Shown here piece by piece: positions 43,701-52,671 of a stretch of DNA of 64,000 nt. The translations under genes were made by a program, and so were the position numbers. The stretch is from GCA-002733465 sp039969155 (GTDB lineage: Bacteria > Pseudomonadota > Gammaproteobacteria > Enterobacterales > Kangiellaceae): positions 157,875 through 221,874 of the forward strand of contig JBDVOJ010000095.1 in assembly GCA_039969155.1 (NCBI GenBank), written 5' to 3'. The notes below the pieces were generated by a model. It made no database searches and was not told where the DNA came from. It worked only from the letters and a program-made list of their open reading frames with translations. Numbering within the stretch: the first letter of the stretch is position 1; each line of letters opens with the position of its first letter.

Positions 43701-44480
43701 GGGAAGGAAGCCAGTAAACTCTATAAAGATGCCCAAAAAATGCTAACGAATATCATTCAAGAAAAATGGTTGACGGCAAACGCTACTTTTGGATTCTACC
43801 CTTGCTATGCCAATGGTGATGACATCACTTTATTTAACCCGACTGAACAGAATAAAGTGTTAACTGAATTGTATTTCTTGCGGCAGCAAAAACAGACTCG
43901 AGCCGGAAAAACCAATTATTGTTTAAGTGATTTTATTGCTCCAAAAAGCGAAGGTGTCATAGATTACATTGGCGCATTTGCAGTTACCACTGGAATTGGT
44001 TTGGAAGAAAGAACAAAAGAGTTTGAAAAGCTGGGAGATGATTACTCAAGCATTATGCTGAAGGCATTGGCTGATCGATTGGCTGAAGCGTTTGCTGAAA
44101 AATTACATGAGTTGGTTCGAAAGGAGTATTGGGGCTATGCCAAAGACGAATCACTTAGCAATGAAGAACTCATTTCTGAAAAGTATTCTGGAATACGCCC
44201 TGCACCCGGTTATCCAGCCTGTCCAGATCACACTGAAAAAGGGAGTTTATGGGAGCTATTAGAACCTGACCGAGAAATAGGCTTGAGGATAACCGAAAGC
44301 TTTGCCATGTATCCAACAGCAGCGGTTTCTGGTTGGTATTTTTCTCATCCTAAATCACGCTATTTCGGTGTCGGAAAGGTCGGTCGTGAACAAGTTTACG
44401 ATTATGCCAAACGAAAAGGCTGGCACATTAAAGAAGCAGAGAAGTGGTTAGCTCCTAACTTGGCTTATGATCCTGAGTAG
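40779..44480 (+). CDS. metH: cobalamin-dependent methionine synthase
   Basis: The enzyme transfers the methyl group of methyltetrahydrofolate to homocysteine through cobalamin. All four modules are present in 1233 residues. The homocysteine domain (about 10-330) has zinc ligands Cys248, Cys311 and Cys312. The folate domain (about 355-620) contains NVGERTNVTGSAKF and NIDMDEGMLD. The cobalamin domain has its cap at about 660-740 and base-off ligand His763 in DVHDIGKNI. The reactivation domain (about 910-1233) has RPAPGYPACPDHTEK. MetJ boxes lie upstream. Vitamin B12 is needed; no B12 genes or riboswitch are nearby. Confidence 0.98.
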   Translation: MTMSNQKFEQISELLRQRILLLDGATGTMLQSYQLGESDFRGERFLSWPCDLKGNNDLLSLTRPDIIKEVHEAYLEVGADIIETNTFNATTIAMADYQMESISAEINFEAAKIAREAADKYSTKEKPRFVAGVLGPTNKTCGLSPDVNDPGFRAISFDQMVEAYYESTAALVEGQVDLILIETVFDTLNAKAAVFAVEQYFDNNQVKLPVMISGTITDASGRTLTGQTTAAFYNSLKHARPLVFGLNCALGAKELRPYIAELSSIADCFISAHPNAGLPNEFGGYDESPEEMKTELKEWANSGLINIVGGCCGTSPEHIRALNELVTECQPRKIPSLKATTNLSGLEPLSIEADSLFINVGERTNVTGSAKFLRLIKDGDFNTALEVAREQVENGASIIDINMDEGMLDSAEIMQKFLNLIAAEPDISKVPIMIDSSKWDVIECGLKCVQGKGIVNSISLKEGEQEFIRTAHLARKYGAAVIVMAFDEQGQADTFQRKIEICERAYNILVDTVGLPANDIIFDPNIFAIATGIEEHNNYAVDFIEATRWIKNNLPGALVSGGVSNVSFSFRGNNKVREAIHSVFLFHAINAGLDMGIVNAGQLEVYSEIEPELKAAVENVVLNKNSQATEQLVDLAEKYLTSSSDVKQEKLLEWRDKDVNKRIEYALVKGNTQFIEQDVEEFRLTCERSLDVIEGPLMDGMNVVGDLFGSGKMFLPQVVKSARVMKKAVAYLEPFMEQEKLQAGVAIASKGKVLLATVKGDVHDIGKNIVAVVLQCNGYEVVDLGVMVNCEKIIKTAVEEKCDLIGLSGLITPSLEEMVFVAQELTRQNLSIPLLIGGATTSKVHTAVKIDPQYDHPTIYITDASRVVNASMKLLNESQKESFVKEVNLEYQTLRERRASNLNKQKLSSLEDARAHRLVSDWKNLTITEPTFLGRRSLIDFPIEKLVERIDWTPFFSSWELAGRYPKILSDEVVGKEASKLYKDAQKMLTNIIQEKWLTANATFGFYPCYANGDDITLFNPTEQNKVLTELYFLRQQKQTRAGKTNYCLSDFIAPKSEGVIDYIGAFAVTTGIGLEERTKEFEKLGDDYSSIMLKALADRLAEAFAEKLHELVRKEYWGYAKDESLSNEELISEKYSGIRPAPGYPACPDHTEKGSLWELLEPDREIGLRITESFAMYPTAAVSGWYFSHPKSRYFGVGKVGREQVYDYAKRKGWHIKEAEKWLAPNLAYDPE

Positions 44481-44501
44481 GTCAATAAGAAATGACAATC
44501 G

Positions 44502-44693
44502 ATGAATGATTTATCTGAACATAATATCGGCTGTCCATATTGTGGTGAGGCGATTGACGTATTCGTTGAGTTCTTAGAGGATGAACAACAATATATTGAA
44601 GATTGCCACGTATGTTGTAGACCAATTGGATTTAGGGTGTGGCGCGATGTCAATGGTAAACCCAATATCACCGTAACTCACGAAAATGAATAA
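44502..44693 (+). CDS. CPXCG motif-containing cysteine-rich protein
   Basis: This is a 63-residue protein. GCPYCGE near the N terminus and DCHVCCRPI later give two cysteine pairs, probably one zinc ribbon. The family is small, widespread in proteobacteria and uncharacterised. It begins 21 bp after metH and so is probably on the same transcript. Confidence 0.9.
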   Translation: MNDLSEHNIGCPYCGEAIDVFVEFLEDEQQYIEDCHVCCRPIGFRVWRDVNGKPNITVTHENE

Positions 44694-44754
44694 ACTAGCT
44701 TTCAGTTAATCTTTGCCCTAGTATTGAACAATTATTTTCTCGGATACAGTTGTT

Positions 44755-45291
44755 TTGCGAAAATTAACGATATTGTTTTTAACTTGTTTTTTAAGTTCTT
44801 GTGGATCAGTTCCAATTACCACAATATTCAAATTGTCAAAATTTGACAACTCGGATATTGCAGAAATTAGGGCAAATGAACTTCGAGTTAGATTAACTCT
44901 TGACGATCCGATTAAACTAGCCAAACAGTCCTTAAGACTACAGTTAAAGTTTGAATACTCAAACGCCAGTAATGAGGCATTTGAGTTCCAATTAGAACCC
45001 ACTCGACAGCTAAAAGAGATTTCATCTTCAGGATGGTTTAATTCTAAAGAATTAAGGCGGTCATATGAATTTAAACTCACAAGAGTCGCACAATTAGAAT
45101 TCTCAAATTTTCAAAAAACGTTGATGGATAAGCACAAGGTCAAAAAGTACTTTTGGACTGTATTTTACTATTTAGCCCCTCATGATAAATCTGATGCTAA
45201 GGTGGATGTAGAGTTAAAGCTGGCGAACAAACAAGAATATTTTTATTTACTAAAAGCAGCAAAAGTAAAAATCACCAAAGATAAACATTAA
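44755..45291 (+). CDS. orphan lipoprotein
   Basis: The product has 178 residues from a TTG start. A lipoprotein signal (KLTILFLTCFLSSCGS) gives a lipobox with acylation at Cys16 and serine/glycine after it, so outer-membrane targeting is likely. The mature part is mainly beta-strand with Lys-rich C-terminal segments (WTVFYYLAPHDKSDAKVDVELKL). I do not recognise a family. It lies between the CPXCG gene and a convergent subtilase gene, with a bidirectional terminator after it. Confidence 0.6.
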   Translation: MRKLTILFLTCFLSSCGSVPITTIFKLSKFDNSDIAEIRANELRVRLTLDDPIKLAKQSLRLQLKFEYSNASNEAFEFQLEPTRQLKEISSSGWFNSKELRRSYEFKLTRVAQLEFSNFQKTLMDKHKVKKYFWTVFYYLAPHDKSDAKVDVELKLANKQEYFYLLKAAKVKITKDKH

Positions 45292-45329
45292 AGCTCGCAT
45301 TTTGTCGTCTTCAATTTCGAATAGGCATT

Positions 45330-45358
45330 AAAAAAGGGAACTAAAAGTTCCCTTTTTT
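45330..45358. terminator. bidirectional terminator
   Basis: AAAAAAGGGAAC pairs perfectly with GTTCCCTTTTTT over 12 bp around TAAAA. It serves the convergent lipoprotein and subtilase genes. Confidence 0.93.
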
Positions 45359-45374
45359 AATGATGTTACGAGGT

Positions 45375-47702
45375 TTACAGGGTGGCTAAAACATTACCAT
45401 CCTGATCAGTCACTCTAAGCTTATAAAGACTAGATGGACCAAAACTCACTCCATGAACTGTATATCCCTGGATAATTGATGTCCATACGCCTGTGGCTGG
45501 GTTATCAATAACAACTCGTTCTGGACTTGAGAAAGTTGCGCCATCAAAAATTGCGGCAAAACTTGGATCAAGTAGAATTAAGTCCAGATCATCAGTCGGG
45601 TATGCACCCCAGTTGTTAGCCCACGATAGCTCAAAAACAACTTGTGTGGTTCCTTCTGGAATATAAATTTCATCGACGAGTTGTTCGTTTTGAGCAACTT
45701 TTCCTTTATCACTTAAAGCACTTGGTTTGGAGCTAACTGAACTGATTGTTACATCGGCCGACACATTACCTGCATTAGTCCAGTCACCCATTACGGCCAA
45801 ACGAATAATACCTGTCTGAGGATTGTCAAGTGTGATGGTTTCATCTGCGTTAATAAAACCTGAAGATAAAATTACTTCATTATGGGTTTCAGCATCTTGA
45901 ACGATGTAGTATAAATCGTCGCCAAAAAATACATTTTGTTGTGCAGCTGGGAGATCTGCAACAAAGTTACTGATCGCAATTGTTATTTGATCTGTTTCCT
46001 CTTTGCTCTCAATAAAATAGTGCGCCACTTGCCCAGGCGTTAAACTGCCAGTTGCTTGAGTTACACTAACGGCATCCTTACCAGCATTGATTGGTGTATA
46101 ACCAGTAAATTGAACATTTTTGGCTACTTTGTGGTGTCCCAACCCTTTAGGTAGGCTTCTATCGACCGTTCCAGCAGCTATCATGTTGTATGCTGCAGGT
46201 ACATCGATAAAACCGGCACCTTGATCAATTTCTGCTGAATTGTCTCCTAGAACATTAGGGTTTGCGCTTTGCTTTAAGGCATTACGTATTGTCACTGCCT
46301 GCTTTCCTGGGAAAGCTTGGACCAATGTTGCTGCAGCTCCTGCAACCATCGGTGCAGAAAAAGAAGTACCATTAACCAAATTGATACCACCGGTTGGACC
46401 TTGAACAAAACAGGCGAAACCATTAGCCACAACGTCAGTGGATGCTCTACCATCAGCACTAGGTCCACGAGAACTAAATGTGGCCATTTGATGATGATCA
46501 GAAGGGCGATATAGTTCGCCAAAACCAAGTCCAAACTGAATATCCCTCAATACTCGCTCATTTCCAACAGTGCTTGCCGCACCAACTGTTAACGAACCTA
46601 AACCTGTACCTGGACTCCCGCCGGTCATTGCGGAATGGCCTTCATTACCGGCTGACGCGACTAATGTAATACCAACTTCGAGCATCTTTTTAGTTAGCGT
46701 GTCTTCTAGATCTTGACCTGCGTATAAAGTCCCGCCGCCGAGGCTCATATTGACTACCGTAATGTTCATAGAGTCATAAACACATGGATCTTCTTCAGCA
46801 CCACATCCTGGGTTAACAGGCTCTACAGGCATTCCGTTGTTGTAGTTGGTTTTCATAGTAATGGCTCTATCCATTGCCGCGATGACTCGAGACTCTGGAG
46901 AGCCACCACCTGCGGCTGGAAATACTTTAAGAGCGTATAAGCCGGCATCTGGAGCAGAGCCAAACATTGGTACCACTGAAAGCCCTGGCTCATAGTCATA
47001 GATAATGCTTGATGGCATATGAGTCGCAAGCGATTGAGCTAACGTAGAAGCTGAATTGAATAGAAAATAGGTGTGTCCGGCAATCATAGTACCAACCCAG
47101 GTTCCATGTGCGCCATTTAGCGTGCTTGTCGCGCTTGGCTCGCCTTCGCCGGGAACAAAGTTCTCGCCACCTAAAACTGAACCTGCAATAGAAGGCACTA
47201 GGTCGGGGTTGTTTGCGGTTCCAGAGTCAATAACAGCAACTACCGTTCCAGCCCCAGTATAACCTGCGGCGTTCATTAGGGCGCTACCGGTTATGATATT
47301 GTTAAACTCATAACCCTCGGGTTTCTCTGATTCTAAGAAGTTGTTTAATTTACTGCCACTCAGAACTTCAAAATCGATAGATTGAGAAAGATCAACCGTA
47401 TCGCGAGGTTCAGGAAGGCTAAATAATTTATCTTTGGCTATTGACGCGTTTGGTTGAACTGACATTAATTCCGCGCGGTTATCGCTATCGATTGTGAGCG
47501 CAATAGCATTAACGTTTTTATATTTATTGGTGATTACTCCACCGAGACTCGTAGCTTTTTCAATTAAGGCGGAACAATCAGCTTTACAATTAATTAAATA
47601 GTCTGTCTTTTCAGCTAAAGCCGGCTGAATAGCAGATGCAATAATAAGAGGAATGCTTGCTAGAATTGCTTTGCTTGCATTAGATTTTCTTTGATCAGTC
47701 AT
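45375..47702 (-). CDS. secreted subtilisin-like serine protease (S8)
   Basis: The protein has 775 residues with a long signal (about residues 1-30, ending ALAEK). An inhibitor-like prosegment occupies about 35-95. The catalytic triad is Asp159 (AVIDSGT), His199 (NGAHGTWVG) and Ser447 (NGTSFSAPM), with oxyanion Asn353 (AGNEG). Loops with paired cysteines lie near residues 300-307. About 530-775 form C-terminal beta-sandwich domains (VAHYFIESKEE, then DDLDLILLDP), probably for substrate or surface attachment. It is one of several exported peptidases in the window and is preceded by a 270-bp control region. Confidence 0.93.
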   Translation of the reverse strand: MTDQRKSNASKAILASIPLIIASAIQPALAEKTDYLINCKADCSALIEKATSLGGVITNKYKNVNAIALTIDSDNRAELMSVQPNASIAKDKLFSLPEPRDTVDLSQSIDFEVLSGSKLNNFLESEKPEGYEFNNIITGSALMNAAGYTGAGTVVAVIDSGTANNPDLVPSIAGSVLGGENFVPGEGEPSATSTLNGAHGTWVGTMIAGHTYFLFNSASTLAQSLATHMPSSIIYDYEPGLSVVPMFGSAPDAGLYALKVFPAAGGGSPESRVIAAMDRAITMKTNYNNGMPVEPVNPGCGAEEDPCVYDSMNITVVNMSLGGGTLYAGQDLEDTLTKKMLEVGITLVASAGNEGHSAMTGGSPGTGLGSLTVGAASTVGNERVLRDIQFGLGFGELYRPSDHHQMATFSSRGPSADGRASTDVVANGFACFVQGPTGGINLVNGTSFSAPMVAGAAATLVQAFPGKQAVTIRNALKQSANPNVLGDNSAEIDQGAGFIDVPAAYNMIAAGTVDRSLPKGLGHHKVAKNVQFTGYTPINAGKDAVSVTQATGSLTPGQVAHYFIESKEETDQITIAISNFVADLPAAQQNVFFGDDLYYIVQDAETHNEVILSSGFINADETITLDNPQTGIIRLAVMGDWTNAGNVSADVTISSVSSKPSALSDKGKVAQNEQLVDEIYIPEGTTQVVFELSWANNWGAYPTDDLDLILLDPSFAAIFDGATFSSPERVVIDNPATGVWTSIIQGYTVHGVSFGPSSLYKLRVTDQDGNVLATL

Positions 47703-47971
47703 ACATACTCCCTAGTCCTTTGATGATTACACTAAAATAATGAGATGTCAGTAATGAGACAAATCGAATTATTCTTATTTTTATCCGGTGAATCTTGGAA
47801 CGATTGCTGAACTTGGTGCGGTCGAGCAATCACTTGCGGGTCCTACTACTAATGATGTAAGCCATCAAAAGACAATTACAAGCAAAAACAATATAACGCT
47901 ATTGAATCTAGTCCTCAACCTAATTCTAGTGTTAATATTGCCGCTCATTTTTCTAGGGTAAAGGATTCAAG

Positions 47972-49786
47972 TTGATTAGGTACCGAGTAGATCTAGAATC
48001 TCCAGGTTCTCATTATTTGAAAGTAACGTTGAATTATTCCGACGAACTCTCGTCTGGCGACTGTCTGTGGCTTCCAGATTGGATTCCTGGAAGCTATATG
48101 ATTCGGGACTTCGCTCGAAATATCGTGCAAATTAGCGCGAGTTCGGAAGACCAGCCGGTTCCACTCTCGAAGATAAGTAAATCAAGTTGGGCTTTGTCTC
48201 GAAACGTCAGTGATCTAGAAGTTATTTATACCATTTATGCTTGGGATTTATCGGTAAGATCTGCCCATTTTGATGATCAACATTGCTTTTTTAATGGGAC
48301 CAGTCTGTTCTTGGCCATAGCGGGTAAAGAAAAAAGTGAACACCGAGTTCAACTTTGCGAGCCTGAGTTTGAAAGCGCAAAACGCTGGTCTGTTGCAACT
48401 TCGATGAACGCGTTAAGTGTTAATTCAAATGGCTTTGGAGACTATTCTAGTGATAGTTATGCCGAGTTAATTGATCACCCGTTTGAAATCGCTGAATTAG
48501 ACCGAGTGAGCTTTAATATTTTCGGAGTAGAGCACTCCATGGTATTCACCGAAGCGCCTAAAAATGTTGATTATCAGCGAATTGCAAGCGATGTTGAAGC
48601 AATTTGTAGACACCAATGCGAGATGTTTGGTGATGCCACACCACCGTTTAACAGCTATTTATTTATGACCTTTGTACTGAAACAAGGGTTTGGAGGGCTG
48701 GAGCATAGGGCATCGACAGCACTTCAATGTTCGCACGCAGACTTACCTCGGGTTTATGATGATAAGCATAAGAAGAGTGACGAATATCAGCGTTTTTTAG
48801 CTTTGTGTTCGCACGAGTATTTTCATAGCTGGAATGTTAAACGCATTAAACCCCAACGCTTTGAGGATTATCAATTAAGAGGAGAGGTTCACACCGAACT
48901 CCTTTGGTTTTTTGAGGGAGTTACTTCTTACTATGACGAATTAGTGTTAGTCCGTAGCGGAGTGATTGAATTAGAACAATATTTAGACATGCTTGCCAAA
49001 AATATCACTCGTTACATGAGAGGCAAGGGGAGAAGTCGCCAAACGGTGGCCGAATCAAGCTTCGATGCTTGGACTAAGTTTTACAAGCAGGATGAAAATG
49101 CGGTTAATTCAATCGTAAGTTATTACGTAAAGGGTGGCCTAATTGCAATGCTTCTAGATTTTAAGATCCGCGAATGCACTGATAACGAAAAAAACCTCGA
49201 TGATATAATGCGATTAATCTGGCAGAAAAATGGAAAAACTCAGCTCGGAGTAGAAGAAAAGCAAATTAATCGCTATCTACAAACTGTTTGTGAACAGAAC
49301 ATAGATAGTTTTGTTGCCAGATTACTTTATTCGACCGATGAGCTTCCTTTGAGCGAACTTTTTCAAGGATTGGGCATAGAATATAGATTGCAGTCTGAAG
49401 TCAAGCAATTAGAGACCGGGGGGTATGTAGAGTCTTTTGCTGAACTTAGTTCGTCGAGTTCTCTAGGAGTCGTTGCCAAAGTTCATAGTCTAGGCGCCGA
49501 ATTGGTGAGTGTCTATGAAGACTCTAGTGCGGCTAAATCAGGGCTATCTAACAAGGATATCATCATAGCCATTGATGGTTATCGTATTTCATTTGAACAA
49601 TTAGATAAGACCATTGCCAAGTACCCTGCTAACTCGGAAGTTGAGATTAGCTTTTTTCGCAGGGATAAACTACACCAACGTCTATGCCGCCTAAATCCGC
49701 TTACACCGAATGTCTGTTATTTATCTACAGATAAAGAAAACTTAAAACCAGACTTAAAAACTTGGTTAAATCTGGATTCTAAATAA
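47972..49786 (+). CDS. M61 family glycyl aminopeptidase with PDZ domain
   Basis: The product has 604 residues from a TTG start with AAGGA 7-11 nt upstream. No signal peptide is evident, so it is cytoplasmic unless exported unusually. An N-terminal beta domain precedes the gluzincin core: zinc motif HEYFH in SHEYFHSWNVKRIKP, with G-G-L-E-H before it and a downstream W-F-x-E-G-x-x-x-Y-Y. A PDZ domain (about residues 505-575, KVHSLGAELVSVYEDSSAAKSGL) closes the protein. Family members remove N-terminal glycine or alanine. It lies 42 bp from xthA. Confidence 0.92.
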   Translation: MIRYRVDLESPGSHYLKVTLNYSDELSSGDCLWLPDWIPGSYMIRDFARNIVQISASSEDQPVPLSKISKSSWALSRNVSDLEVIYTIYAWDLSVRSAHFDDQHCFFNGTSLFLAIAGKEKSEHRVQLCEPEFESAKRWSVATSMNALSVNSNGFGDYSSDSYAELIDHPFEIAELDRVSFNIFGVEHSMVFTEAPKNVDYQRIASDVEAICRHQCEMFGDATPPFNSYLFMTFVLKQGFGGLEHRASTALQCSHADLPRVYDDKHKKSDEYQRFLALCSHEYFHSWNVKRIKPQRFEDYQLRGEVHTELLWFFEGVTSYYDELVLVRSGVIELEQYLDMLAKNITRYMRGKGRSRQTVAESSFDAWTKFYKQDENAVNSIVSYYVKGGLIAMLLDFKIRECTDNEKNLDDIMRLIWQKNGKTQLGVEEKQINRYLQTVCEQNIDSFVARLLYSTDELPLSELFQGLGIEYRLQSEVKQLETGGYVESFAELSSSSSLGVVAKVHSLGAELVSVYEDSSAAKSGLSNKDIIIAIDGYRISFEQLDKTIAKYPANSEVEISFFRRDKLHQRLCRLNPLTPNVCYLSTDKENLKPDLKTWLNLDSK

Positions 49787-49828
49787 ACTATATAATTATC
49801 GATTTTTAACGGTACTTTGGAGAATATA

Positions 49829-50638
49829 ATGAAAGTGGTTTCCTTTAATATTAATAGCTTAAGGGCTAGGCCCCATCAGCTCGAAGCTATCATTGAAAGC
49901 CATTCCCCGGATGTTATTGCATTACAAGAAACAAAAGTACACGATGATGACTTTCCACATGAAATAATTGATAAAACCGGCTATCACGCAACTTTCCATG
50001 GCCAGAAAGGCCACTATGGAGTTGCGACCCTTTGCAAGAGTCCACCGATATCAGCTGAAAAAGGATTTCCAACGGACGACAGTGATTCTCAGAGGCGCGT
50101 CATAATCACCGAACACGAAACTAAAAGTGGAAATCTATTCGTGTTTAACGGCTATTTCCCACAAGGTGACTCAATTCATCACGAAACTAAATTCCCTGCG
50201 AAGCAAAAGTTCTATTCTGATCTTAATAGTTACTTGACCAGTAAGAAACTGGCAAATCATTGGATAGTGACTGGTGATTTTAATATTTCGCATCAAGATA
50301 TTGATATAGGAATTGGAGAGAAGAACGCCAAACGATGGCTTCAAACAGGCAAATGTAGTTTTCAACCAATCGAGCGTGAATGGCTCAACATGCTAATGAA
50401 TAAAGGTTTTTACGATACCTATCGAAAGTTTAATCCAGAAACTAATGATCGATTTAGCTGGTTTGATTATCGAAGTAAAGGCTTTGCTGATGATCCAAAA
50501 AGGGGACTCAGAATTGACTTAGTCTTAGCGACCCAAAAATTATATGATCAATGTGTTGACGCTGGAATAGATTACGATATCAGAGGCATGGAAAAACCAT
50601 CCGATCATTGTCCAATTTGGGCTGAGTTTGCTATGTAG
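49829..50638 (+). CDS. xthA: exodeoxyribonuclease III
   Basis: This 269-residue AP endonuclease and 3'-5' exonuclease acts in base-excision repair. ATG 49829 was chosen because TTGGAG lies about 7 nt before it. It begins MKVVSFNINSLRARPHQ; the metal ligand Glu is in ALQETKVHDDDFP; TGDFNISHQDID and LRIDLVLA follow; and the last segment SDHCPIWAEF carries the catalytic His. Length equals that of E. coli XthA. Confidence 0.96.
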   Translation: MKVVSFNINSLRARPHQLEAIIESHSPDVIALQETKVHDDDFPHEIIDKTGYHATFHGQKGHYGVATLCKSPPISAEKGFPTDDSDSQRRVIITEHETKSGNLFVFNGYFPQGDSIHHETKFPAKQKFYSDLNSYLTSKKLANHWIVTGDFNISHQDIDIGIGEKNAKRWLQTGKCSFQPIEREWLNMLMNKGFYDTYRKFNPETNDRFSWFDYRSKGFADDPKRGLRIDLVLATQKLYDQCVDAGIDYDIRGMEKPSDHCPIWAEFAM

Positions 50639-50790
50639 TTTTACTGATTGCCTCAACTAAAATATTATTTCGGTTGAGGTTCTATTGCTGTAATATTTGG
50701 AAACGCTATTTAAATGAGCGAAGGCTTGCTTTTAGTTAAACATTCAACCATTCTTACTTGAACTTATTCTAAAAAGTAGATTGTGACTTC

Positions 50791-51708
50791 ATGCAAACAG
50801 AGCTAGCAGGTGTTGTTGACGCCCTGAATAAAATAATTCTCGGTAAGCCCAGTCAGATTCGTTTGGCGGTGGTATGTCTCTTAGCTAAAGGGCATTTGTT
50901 AATTGAAGATTTGCCAGGGATGGGTAAAACGACGCTGGCTCACGCTTTGGCAAAAGTGCTAGGTTTAGATTTCCAGCGGATTCAATTTACTAGCGATTTG
51001 TTACCGGGAGATATTCTGGGATCGGCTATTTACCGACGAAGTGACGAGACCTTCAAGTTTCATAAAGGACCTATATTTACTCAAGTAATTCTAGCCGATG
51101 AAGTGAATCGAGCAACTCCTAAATCTCAGAGCGCGCTATTAGAGGCTATGGAAGAATATCAAGTGACCGTTGATGGGGTTAGTCATAAACTGCCTGAACC
51201 GTTCTTCGTCATTGCAACACAAAATCCGTTTCATCAAATAGGTACTTATCCGTTACCAGAGTCTCAACTCGATCGATTCTTGATTAGAATTTCTTTAGGT
51301 TATCCGGCTAGAGAAGTAGAAAGGCAGCTGTTTAGTGGAGGAGATGCTCGACCTTTGATTGAGGAGCTAAATGCAGTTATGACGCCTGAGGCTCTGATTG
51401 CAATGCAGAATAACGTTGATCAAATTGCAGTTTCAGATAAGCTCTTTGATTACCTACAAGATTTAGTTGCTGCGACGAGACAGTCAAGTCATTGGTCGCA
51501 TGGAATTTCACCTAGAGGGGGATTAGCGCTGTTACAAGCAGCGAAAGCTTGGGCATTAATGGAAGCTCGAGAATATGTCATTCCCGAAGATATTCAAGCA
51601 GTATGGTTAGCGGTGGCTGAACATCGATTATTGAGTCAGGCCACGACTAATATTGCGGCAGCCAACCCGGTTGCTGACATTCTTAAAGACACTCCCATTA
51701 GTCGTTAA
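50791..51708 (+). CDS. MoxR family AAA+ ATPase
   Basis: The product has 305 residues. Walker A is LPGMGKTTLAHA, Walker B is VILADEVNRATPKSQSALLEAMEE, and sensor 1 is VIATQNPFHQIGTYPLPESQLDRF. MoxR proteins act as chaperone-like ATPases with a DUF58 partner; both partners are encoded next, with a transglutaminase-like membrane protein. This triad is common in gammaproteobacteria, with TgpA in Pseudomonas as an essential member. Confidence 0.95.
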   Translation: MQTELAGVVDALNKIILGKPSQIRLAVVCLLAKGHLLIEDLPGMGKTTLAHALAKVLGLDFQRIQFTSDLLPGDILGSAIYRRSDETFKFHKGPIFTQVILADEVNRATPKSQSALLEAMEEYQVTVDGVSHKLPEPFFVIATQNPFHQIGTYPLPESQLDRFLIRISLGYPAREVERQLFSGGDARPLIEELNAVMTPEALIAMQNNVDQIAVSDKLFDYLQDLVAATRQSSHWSHGISPRGGLALLQAAKAWALMEAREYVIPEDIQAVWLAVAEHRLLSQATTNIAAANPVADILKDTPISR

Positions 51709-51709
51709 A

Positions 51710-52669
51710 GTGAATTCTGTTGTAAAGAAGCAATCGGCAGTCAGAAGATTTTTCGCTAGTCGAATGCCTGTTTCAGATAGCGTTGCACTGGAGCAACGTT
51801 CCACTTATATTTTGCCGACAAAAGCTGGCCTATTCTTGTCAGGCGTTCTTTTGCTGATGATGATCGGTGCGACTAACTATCAAAACAATCTAGCTTTCAT
51901 GTTGACATTTCTTACCGCAAGTATTGGCATAGTAAGTATCATTTTTACCTTTAAGAATTTACAAGGATTACGTTTTCAAAAAGGCCAAACAGATAGTGTT
52001 TGTGCTGGTGAAAAATTACATCTTAAAATAAATGTGGAAAGTCAGGTAAAACAAACGCATTTAGCAATTGGAATCGGATTATCCAAAGAAGATTTGTATT
52101 ATTTTGATTTTTCACCTAATTCGTCTAATCAAATAGAGATCGCAATCCCAACGAGAAAACGAGGTTGGCTCGAGCTTCCGCGTTTGAATGCAACGACACA
52201 ATTTCCGTTTGGTCTTTTACGTGCATGGGCATGGTTCAAATTTTCTTCTCCAGTGCTAATCTATCCTCAACCCATTTGTCCTCCCAGCGAAAGCGGTGCT
52301 AGTCAGACAAGTGACGAAGAAAATGCCGAGCTAGATCGTGGGCAGGAAGAATTATATGGTCTCAAAAATTATCAGCAAGGGGATCCGATTTCAAGAATTG
52401 ACTGGAAAGCGGTGGCTAGAGAGAAGGGGATCTTCACCAAAGATTTTGTAGACTATCAGAGCAAAGATACCATTTTTAGTTGGAATGATTATTCTGGTTA
52501 TCCTCAAGAAAGTATATTGAGCTATCTTTGTTACTTAGTGATAGAAGCAAGCCAAGACCATAAAGAGTTTGCCTTAGAACTCCCGTCTCAAACTATCACC
52601 AATAATAGTGGAGATGCTCACTTAAGAAAGTGTTTAATTGCTCTTGCAACTTTTGGGACGGAGACTTAA
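51710..52669 (+). CDS. DUF58 domain protein
   Basis: The product has 319 residues from GTG 51710, one base after the moxR stop codon; ATG 51764 is an alternative start. Two transmembrane helices (about residues 45-85) precede a beta-rich DUF58 region. EELYGLKNYQQGDPISRIDWKAVAR (about residues 218-242) is the family signature. It is the middle gene of the MoxR-DUF58-transglutaminase operon and its stop lies 2 bp before the next start. Confidence 0.9.
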   Translation: MNSVVKKQSAVRRFFASRMPVSDSVALEQRSTYILPTKAGLFLSGVLLLMMIGATNYQNNLAFMLTFLTASIGIVSIIFTFKNLQGLRFQKGQTDSVCAGEKLHLKINVESQVKQTHLAIGIGLSKEDLYYFDFSPNSSNQIEIAIPTRKRGWLELPRLNATTQFPFGLLRAWAWFKFSSPVLIYPQPICPPSESGASQTSDEENAELDRGQEELYGLKNYQQGDPISRIDWKAVAREKGIFTKDFVDYQSKDTIFSWNDYSGYPQESILSYLCYLVIEASQDHKEFALELPSQTITNNSGDAHLRKCLIALATFGTET

Positions 52670-52671
52670 GC

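Noticed and set aside
44718..45080. A 120-codon open frame on the minus strand
   Set aside because: It lies opposite the lipoprotein gene, which has a clear signal and lipobox, and its translation shows no domain or export signal.
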